From Chrysemys picta bellii (lineage: Eukaryota > Chordata > Testudines > Emydidae): DNA of 64,000 nt. The notes beneath the pieces were generated by a model. That model saw nothing but the letters and a program-made list of their open reading frames with translations. It was not told the origin of the DNA and made no database searches. The DNA lies in contig NC_088799.1 of the NCBI RefSeq assembly GCF_011386835.1, forward strand, positions 73,117,302 through 73,181,301, written 5' to 3'. Positions 55,501-64,000 of the stretch are shown here, piece by piece. The translations under genes were made by a program, and so were the position numbers. Numbering within the stretch: position 1 is the first letter of the stretch; each line of letters starts with the position of its first letter.

Positions 55501-58500
55501 AAATGCGTATATGTGGAATATTTTCAGGTGAAATAGTTCTAGAAATAGAAATGTCTCTGTTTCAAATGAAAATATACAATTGCCTTCTTCAGTTTTTCTG
55601 GATAATTCACTTTCTTTGGTCTTGGACGTGGAATTTACCAGCCTCCGTTATCCATATCTTCTGACATATTAGATGTATTCAACAATGAACTGATCCAGAA
55701 ACTGCAGCTGTTAGAGAATATTTTCATTCTTGTTTGCTGGCTCCTGGGACAGAGGTGTGGGAATCAGAAATGCTCATTCTTGGTGATCTACGTTGGCAGA
55801 TAATATGCTATGTGGTACAATTTAGGGACTAGATATTAGTATATAAATAATACTTTATAATAATCTTAAATATGAGAACTGATTCTCTCTCTCCCCCCAT
55901 GACTCTACCGGGCTGTTATGGTTGTCCAGGACAGATTTTCTCCTGACACCCACATTCAGTCAGAATTGGGCTGGAGTTAGGTTCCTCTTTGAGGAAAATC
56001 CTTTCCTGTGGAACTTAATCCCAGAGAAAATCTGCCGGGTATAACACATGCATGAATTAGTGTGTTTGGGTTCCCGGTATTTTATACAATAACTACTTAT
56101 CATATATTTTTCTAAATATATATAAATAAAAGGTGGAAAATGATTAAATATTTGTTACTTTCCATCACTAATTCAGGGAATTGGTTTGCTATTTAATGTT
56201 AATGCTAACAAATCCGTAATATTCCGTTTCATCTTTGATTATTGAAGATATGAAGTAAACAATGATTATATTGTCAGAGTCCAGTCTCCCTTTGTTATGC
56301 ACACAATTACTTGTGCATGCTTGTAAACTAACAGTTGTATGTTCAACCTTTACCTTAGCACCCATCCGCAGCCACATGTTAAACTATTTAAAGGATGCAC
56401 AGAGATGTTAGCTGTTATATGGGGTTTAAAGAACCAATATTAGCCTAAATAAATTATAGTTAATTCAGCAACTGAATAGATCTCCCCTAGAGGAGGAATA
56501 GCAAATGATGCAAAATAGCTCTTAGAAACCCCAAATCACAGCATAGAAAGAATGTTAGGATGAAACAATTAGGCTGTTTCAGAGAGTTAAAAGCGGAGGA
56601 AGAAAATATTGAATTTAAGGTCAGAAAACCTGAAACTAAGCAAAACATAGAGGGTATCAAAATGTTTGTATGAACCCCTGACAACAGAAAAGGGTGTTTT
56701 TTCACAGCTTTGTTGCATGGACTGTAATGTTTGGCAAATTAACCATTTTCTTACAGTAAGAAATTAGAAGCAAGTGTAAAGTGATTAGGTTATTATTTTT
56801 CATAAAAATCTGAATATTTTCAATTGTCATCAGCTTCAATCACACACACATATTTTATACAAATACCCTGGCAGAAAATATTCAGAAACAATGATTAGTG
56901 GTCAGGATTTGGATATTATCCCTGCACAAACACAGATTCTACAATATTTATTTTTTTCTTTAAATATCTGGTATTTAAACCCATTTTACAGCCAAATTTC
57001 CTCTTGCTTCCAAAACTGTCTCCGGGCAAGTATTGTCTTGTGATATGCCTCATTGAGTTGTCAGGTCCATTTACATCACATTACTTGATGTGATGGCTCG
57101 TATGACTGAACTGACATGACAAATGTTTTACCCATAAATAAGTCTACATTTTAAAAGGTTTTTTTTTTTCTTTGTGCTCAGTGAGTTTATTTTGAAGTAA
57201 GAAACAGAAGCATTGAAAGAAAAATAACTAGTAATGGTGTCAAGGTGTATTGAAGAAGCCACCAATTAGTGCATTTAGACTATATCCTCACTAGCCCTAC
57301 ATCACCCATACAAGGGAGTTAAATGGGGGTAAAGATCGCTATTACTCTCTTGCATTGACTACCTCTACCATGGATAGCAGTGCTAGAGGGAAAGCCAAAG
57401 GGGACATCGTAACTGGATATTAACCCAGTATACTGCATCTGTCACAAAGGTTCGGTATAATTATAGGGTAGACACCAAATACAATGCAAGTCCTGATTTT
57501 CAGTGGGAGTTGTAGATACTCAGCAACTTAGGCCACAAAAATAAAAATTCCAGCCAGCCAAGTACACATCAGCCAACAACACCCAAAAATCTGACAAGGG
57601 CGAATTTTGAAACTTCTTTGGCAAACTTCCTACCCCACAAAATGATCAACCTACAGTTAGTACAAACAATGCAGGAAAATAAGAAGCTACTAGTGGCAAA
57701 AACTGGAGAAGGCCAAAAAATGGTGAATAGACCAACTGAAATAAATGTGACTTGCAAGCAGTGTAGAGGGATAAAGTAGTGTCTTGTGCACGAGTTTCCT
57801 ACTTGTCAGAAAAGAAAGGCTCAGATAAGGGATCTAGCTGGCCAGATGTCAGGGAGCTCAACAGGAGGCAGGAGATGAGGCATGGAGAACAGTGGAATGG
57901 CTGAAGACTTTGTGTATTTCCACATATGCAACTACGTGGAAGGAGGTGTGGCAAGGATGAATGCAGAGAGCTGAAGCCAGCACATTGGTTCTCTTTATCT
58001 CTACAATAAATAAAATTATGAAGCCCTTAAATACTCTGCTTCAGATGGGTATGCTTCCCTTCAAGCACCCTTCCCCCCAGAAGCTTCAACCCATTTGGTT
58101 CTTCTTTGCTTAGCCAGCCAATGTAGTTCTGAAAAACATCCTAAACACTTTTAAAATAGTTCTTCTGTTACATCGTTGGCAGACGTGCATGATGGTGTTA
58201 CGTGATTTTAAAGGTTGCATAAGCATTCGTTTGGAATAGTCTGTGTGATTCACTGGTGGTCTTGCAAATATTACAATTAGAAAGCACTTAAATGAGTCGT
58301 TGTGATATAGTGTAATACAGGATGAGCACTGTAATGTGTGAAATTCTTCATTGGCTTACTTGGAGTATTATATTCTTGCAAGAGGAAGGAGGAGGACAGA
58401 AATGGTTCCACAAAAAGTTCAAAGCAAAGGTTCAAAGCTTGGCTCTGATTAATTGTTTTTCTCCCATCTCAGTTTATTCTGTATTGCCCCTGAATAAATA

Positions 58501-58928
58501 CTGTAAAAAGAGCTTAAGAACAAAGGGAAAGTCACAGGAAATTATCCAGGTCACTTCTTTTGCTTTTTCTATTCCTCGTTAGGTGAGAGAACACAAAACA
58601 TTATTAGGATATCTCACCATTCATTATGAACTCATGAATAGAATAATTTCCTTATTCACACATCTCTACAAATTACCTGCTTGATTTCCTGTCATCTAAA
58701 ACTACAAATGTGTTTAACAAAGAAAATAATGGAATCATAATAATTACTGCAGCCATTACAGTAATCTGCAAAGCTCATTGGTTTAATTGAAAGCTGATTA
58801 CTTCACAAAGGTCTGGGTTGCATCAACCAGAAAGTATAGGGGAAAAGTACTTGGCAACTTCATGTTCAAAACTTCAAAGTAAAGTTTAGAAAGAAGGTAG
58901 GAGCATTTATTCATTCATTTATTTATTT

Positions 58929-58959
<31 letters not shown>

Positions 58960-60904
58960 TCAGTTTATTTATTTATACATATTATTTATACTTGTTTTTT
59001 TGTTGTTTTGCCAATATTATTCTAAGCTTTGTTAAAAGAATTAGCAAAAACAATAAAAACGTTATGGAAAAATGACCTAATTCTGCCTTCATCTGCAGAT
59101 ATGTGGCTTCCATTATGTCTATAGGAATCCTACATGCATATATCATGACCGAAGACAGCCTAAAATATGCAAAGGCTTCACCCTCCAAGTTCCTGAGTAA
59201 TCTGCCCCAATCCAATATAGCACTGAAACCTGTGCTGAACGTTAAGCACATGAATAGTCCAATGGACTTAGGGGATTTGCTGATGACCACTGCAGGATCA
59301 AGCTCTAAATGCAGAAGTATGAACTCTTTAAAATACTATCTTACTGTATTTTTAGTAATTCAGAAGGACAGGTGTCCATAGACATCAGCGTTAGTCCTGA
59401 ACTTGTACTTTGAAAGCCAAAATACTGTCCTTCATAAACATATTAAAATCATGCACACCTTTCCTAGTTAAAGCTTTTGTTAGCATTTCCATTGTGTAGA
59501 TCTCTTTTCTGGGAACTACAATGACAATGACCATTTGCCCAAGACTTAAACTTTGTTAGGTCTCAACAACTTAAGCCAGTTCCCAATTGCTGATTGAGTT
59601 GATATTGCAGCACTGGCTGGCTAGTTGCAGCCCTCCTGAGTTAGGTGTTCTTGGTGAATACTGTCTAGAGCTGTGCAAGTAACTGACCTTTTTTGATTTG
59701 GCCACTGAAACAAAAAATATAAGTGAGAGAGGCTATTGTTTTGATCAACCTGAAACACACGTTTTTGGATCTTTGGCAAAGCTATATTTAAAAAAATTCA
59801 TTTAGATTAGAACACAATAGTTTGTTGGAGGGTGGGGGGGAGAAAGTTTAAAATGTGGTGGTCTGGGTTTTTACATAAAATTGAGGGAAATTCCAAAATG
59901 AAATGTTAATTTTTGATTCATTTAAAAAAATCATTTTGGAAAACAAATCTCTTCTCCTCCATCTTGCCCAGTTGCTGCAAAATGTACACACACACCGCCC
60001 CCCCCCCCCCGATAGATTAATGATTACAAGTGTCAAAATTAACTTTTGGTACATGGGATTTTGTTGTGTACCTCAGATTACCTGATGGTTATGCAGATTG
60101 TCAGGGTAAATTGGTATTTTGACTACAATAACAGATGGTATGGTAAATTTAAGGCTTGTTTTTTTTCACAAGATCATTATTCTGGGTGGCTTCTATTGGC
60201 ATCTGAAGTTAGTTAATCTTTGATAGAATTGGAATTATGGAATACTGGGAGATGGGGTATTGCTTTTTCTTGTGAATTAGGCATCAAGCCACTTTTTCAT
60301 GCTGAAGATGATGGAATCTGCAGGCATGCCTGAATTCTCATTGCAAGGTCTAGGGTTTCCTTTTGCAGTACTCTGCAAGGGGGTTGCAGGCTTGCTCTTG
60401 GAATTCCATGAGCGTAGGAGAGCCTTGTGTTTCAGCAAAGTGTTTAAGCTTTCAGTAGTTGGAATGTTCAGAATCTGAAAAATAAAAGAAATGAGCTAGG
60501 CCACTGACAGTTTAGGGTAGTTGTTGCTTCATATCATTCACTGCTTTGACACTTAAAAACCATTCATTTCCATAGCAATTGGGAAGTAAGAGGCAGACTC
60601 CTCTTCCGCCAGCCGCCCCCCTTCCCTCAACCTGTGAAAACATTTCCCCCCAGTATGCATAATTCAAGACCTTTGATCTTCTGTCTTTTTCTGCTAGGAA
60701 GTTGTAAAAGAGTGAGTGTAGTATGCAGTTGGCTGCAGGTAGGGAGAGTGGGGAGTACTCTTTCAGTAAGGGTGTATTGGGTGGGCAATTTCATTAGCTC
60801 TGTAGCTTTTTGACTGCATGGTAGATACAGAATTCCTCTGCTTCCGAAAAATAGAGCTAAAGTTAAATATTTTCTCTACCTTTTTGAGGACAGTATGAAT
60901 ATTT
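52519..60904. other. Long AT-rich stretch, no gene
   Basis: Simple repeats only: (TA)n at 58929-58951 within ATTT-rich sequence and a C-run at 59998-60010. A possible CR1 tail remnant, AATCATAGAATCATAGGGGT, lies at 55376-55395. About 58725-58810 is rich in TAATTA and TTAATTG cores and may be a conserved non-coding element. No coding frame with family similarity was found. Confidence 0.45.
58929..58951. repeat. (TA)n microsatellite
   Basis: A 23-bp uninterrupted TA tract preceded by ATTTATTT-type repeats and followed by TGTATATATT. Confidence 0.95.
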
Positions 60905-60929
60905 GAATATTTACTCATTAAGGATCACT

Positions 60930-61570
60930 GGCATGGCGCTTCCTGATGGTCTCAAGGAATTAGCTCCTTCCAGCCTGGGAGTGCCTCCTGCTGGCCAGTT
61001 TCTCCCTATCTGTACCTGTTTCGTCATCTCCACAACCTCTGGCCCCGTGTACCTCCCAGAGCCCCTTTCATTGGGGTGCTGCTCCCACATTCTGGGTCTC
61101 CCCTCCCAGGGGAACCCCCTCCCCCTATGCCCCCCTTGCCTCAGTGGCTACTGCCAGTCGTCATCTAGCCCCCTTTCTCTGGGGCAAACTGCAGTCTGTA
61201 ATGGCCACTCATAATTGGCAAGGGGGTTGGACCTGCTGCCTCTCTAGTCCCCAGCTGTCTCCCTGCAGCCCCAGTACCTCCTTAGGCCTTCCTGCCAGGC
61301 CTCAGCCTGGGAGGTAGCCAGGCCTGAGCTCCCCAGCTCAGCTTGCCCCTTCCCCAGCACTGCTCTGCCAGAGGTACCCTCTCCCAGGCAGCTAGGTCCT
61401 TCTCACTCCAAGGCTGGAGTGAGACTCTCTTGGCTCCTTACTCACTGCCCTCGTATCAGGGCCAGTTGTGCCCTGATTGAGCTGGGCCACCTGTGGCCAG
61501 CTACCTAGCTAGCCTTCCTCAGCTGTTCTCACTCCTTTTATCCCAGGAGCAGGGTAACTGTCCTGCTACA
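60930..61570 (-). mobile_element. Probable LTR of a retroelement, CT/GC-rich, ends not fully resolved
   Basis: A pyrimidine-rich block distinct from its AT-rich flanks. Read on the minus strand it starts TGTAGCAGGACAGTTACCCT and soon contains GGGATAAAAGG, a possible TATA box, which resembles a turtle LTR family beginning TGTAGTGGGGCAGT. The left boundary near 60930 (TGGCATGGCGC) is a guess, and no target duplication matching TGTAT after 61570 was seen. The block could instead be a truncated LTR. Confidence 0.42.
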
Positions 61571-63500
61571 TGTATGTTAATGTTTCATTGTAACTGTGCC
61601 TTTAAAAATTTAAATCCCAAAACCACACACTTAACTAAAAGTCCTAATTAAACAAACAGAAATATGAAGCTGAGTTTTGGGGGGAAAAATCCCCACTCTT
61701 CTCTATCTATGGTCCTTCTCTCTCTGCCCTTTCCTATACAGAGTCTTTTAGATGAACTATGGAACACCGCAAACATCAGCTTTGATATCCAAATATGTGT
61801 CATCTCTGGTAGAGATACTACAAGGTATTGACGTGGTGTGGTGTCTGCTATAAAGTAGAGGATGCTTTGGGGGAGAGGAGGGGAGAAACAACCTGGATAA
61901 AAATGAATTAAACCAACTCTGTGAATGAGTTATGAGTTAACCAGAATTCTGCTCAGTAGAGCACTTGTCAATGTTATTTATATCAATTTCTAGACAAAAA
62001 TGTAATAAAATGAACACTCTAAGAATAAAAAAGAACATTACGTACCCCTCAGGCAATCAAAATTCCCTGACTTTCACCAGCAGAGTTCTTTAGAGCTCAC
62101 ATTGATAATAAAGTTAAACAATTCTTTGATCAGATTTATCAATTTTGATCCCTTAGAGCATTGTGATTTAATGCTCTGCAAATTCAGTTGCACAGAATTG
62201 TATCACAGTTTGGTACTACTCCCATAAACGCAAACACAGCATCCCTGTAGCTGGGTCAACTGGAAATAAGAGTGCAAAATATTGAGAGAGGGGGGGGGTG
62301 TCACTCTGGTGGGCTCTAATGAACGTAAAATAACGAATACACTTTCTGCTTATGTTCCAATTGGACTTCTGCAATGTAGCATCAGAGTCTAAGAGAAATA
62401 TGTAATGTTTTTTAAGGGAAGAGGGATCAATATGGCCCAGTCCTACAGTTATTTTCTGTGCATGAAGAATAGATGGAGATTTCTAGTCAGAATTAACAGT
62501 ATTTTAGATTGTAAATGACAAAGTGGGATGTGGAAAGACAGAAACATACTGGCAGCCTTATTCTGTACTCGGAAATGTAAAGCAGAAGGTCTCTCAGATT
62601 CATTCATCCATCTCTTGTCCCATTCTGCGGAAGATTCCAGATTATCACTGTTATCTACCAAGAAGCAGTGAGGCAAAGAATAGTGAAAGGTGGAGGAAAG
62701 ATAAGGGTGGGCCACATCCCCACAAGTAGGGTTACCACACATTCTGATTTTCACTGGACAGTACTGAAACTACATGTACCGTACTATGTCAAATTGAGAC
62801 TGTTCACGTCCTAATCTTGATTAAAAGGAACTTGGTGATGTTTCAAAGCCCTGCTGTGCATGCATGGGGCTAGGGTAGATTTGGGGATAGGTTCATTAGT
62901 CAGTAGTGGCTGCTAAGTAGTGGAATCCGTAGGGTGATGGGAGACCTTGCCACCAGCTGTCATCACATAGTCACCTGGCAGTTGGGTGGAAATCCAGAGC
63001 TGGGTTCTTTGACTCTTGACTGTCACATGATGGTAAAGGTGGTGTTTCCCTGCAGGTGGGAAGTGGGAAAGAGAGAGAACAGAATGAGTTGCTCAAAAGG
63101 GGCAGAATGTGGGGAAACTTATTTCACTAACACTGTCAAGCTAATGCCTGCACTAGAAGTAAATCCATACCCTTTTTAAAAAAAAATGGTTTAGGGTTAT
63201 AAGAAGATTTTTCTTTCTCTGCTCCTGGGTGGCTAGTTTCCCTTTGACTTTTCTCTTGTTCTCCCTCTCTTGCAGGAGAAGGTTCCTGCACAGACACTGC
63301 ATCTTTGTGACTGTATGTGGCTGCCCTTCCTGCTTCTCAGACCTATCCAATGTCTGGGCGTGCTACTCCTGTAATACTCTGTGTCAAGCTAGAAAATGGT
63401 TTCTTCAGAGTGAGATTATGCTGAGGAACTGATCCTGAAGGGTGACTATTGCATAGAAGGGGTGGGAATAATTTTCCTGCAAGGGAATTTGGAATTATTT
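61571..63500. other. AT-rich stretch, no gene
   Basis: A G-run lies near 62291-62299. No coding similarity, RNA gene or bounded repeat was recognised up to the CR1 at 63501. Confidence 0.5.
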
Positions 63501-64000
63501 TCATAGAATCATAGAAGATTAGGGTTGGAAGAGACCTCAGGAGGTCATCAAGTTCAAGCCCCTGCTCAAAGCAGGACCAACCCCAACTAAATCATCCAAG
63601 CCAGGACTTTGTCAATCCGGGCCTTAAAAATCTCTAAAGATGGAGATTCCTCCCAAGAGGGAGATTGCACCCTAGGTAACCCAGTCCAGTGCTTCACCAC
63701 CCACCTAGTGAAATATTTTTTTCCTAATAGCCAACCTAGACCTCTCCCAATGCAACTTGAGACCATTGCTCCTTGTTCTGTCATCTGCCACCACTGAGAA
63801 CAGCCTAGCTCCATCCTCTTTGGAACCCCCCTTCAGGTAGTTGAATGCTGCTATCAAATCCCTCCTCACTCTTCTCTTCTGCAGACTAAATAAGCCCAGT
63901 TCCCTCAGCTTCTCCTCATAAGTCATTTGCCCTACACTGGACTCACTCCAATTTTTCCACATCCTTTCTGTAGTGGGGGACCCAAAACTGGACACAATAC
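63501..64000 (-). pseudogene. CR1 LINE 3' end with ORF2 C-terminus, continuing past the window
   Basis: The plus strand starts TCATAGAATCATAGAAGATT, then GGGTTGGAAGAGACCTCAGG, the antisense of the CR1 3' terminus. On the minus strand ORF2 is readable: [39 protein letters not shown] and [13 protein letters not shown], then a frame change near 63715 and [16 protein letters not shown] with FKARIDKVL. At least that one frameshift makes it a pseudogene. The tail region is the least diverged of the CR1 copies here, consistent with a younger insertion. The 5' part lies beyond base 64000. Confidence 0.87.

Noticed and set aside
1..64000. CRISPR arrays, bacterial operons or phage genes
   Set aside because: No spaced direct-repeat arrays, ribosome binding sites or compact gene order; the repeat content is vertebrate.

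Overview
The window reads as nuclear DNA of a reptile, most likely a turtle. It is AT-rich and CpG-poor and holds no convincing host exon, tRNA or rRNA. Its repeats are those typical of turtle genomes: CR1 LINEs with their terminal GGTTGGAAGAGACCTC-type motif, a tRNA-headed SINE with a CR1-like tail, a Penelope-like element (PLE), hAT and Harbinger elements with GC-rich miniature derivatives, and LTR elements. The lineage call rests on recognising these repeats, not on any host gene. The window is best described as intergenic or deep-intronic sequence colonised by several waves of transposons.

Layout. 1-752: 5' part of a Harbinger transposon on the minus strand with a dead transposase. 1507-1835: GC-rich hAT miniature element with a perfect 8-bp target duplication. 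7521-8449: solo LTR with a 4-bp duplication. 11676-14218: complete DNA transposon with CACTG ends, a TAA duplication and a decayed gene of a large, poorly named animal transposase-like family. 14661-14945: Harbinger-type miniature element built of three consecutive hairpins; a relative in the opposite orientation lies at 52211-52515. 18960-19488: CR1 on the plus strand. 24838-27183: CR1 split by an internally deleted hAT element. 28068-28237: tRNA-derived SINE. 29450-31916: PLE with reverse transcriptase and GIY-YIG domains, bounded by 454-bp inverted repeats and a 13-bp target duplication, with its 5' RT segment inverted. 36984-37191: second PLE tail fold-back. 39252-39640: second solo LTR. 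44314-45868: CR1 interrupted by a hAT miniature element; 66 bp of it reappears as a perfect inverted copy at 46893-46958. 50142-52046: 3' LTR and RNase H end of a Ty3/Gypsy-type element. 60930-61570: probable further LTR. 63501-64000: CR1 running off the window.

No cellular pathway is encoded. The genes are all transposon genes. Only the PLE frame is long and uninterrupted from RT motif A to its end, and even that is separated from its N-terminal RT segment. The two most notable systems are (a) the rearranged PLE, whose inverted repeats look identical and whose target duplication shows one insertion event, and (b) the CACTG-ended transposon, which links a little-described protein family to a defined set of termini. 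Stretches between elements were read for exons, RNAs and structure. They show only AT-rich sequence, simple repeats and eroded fragments, as listed.
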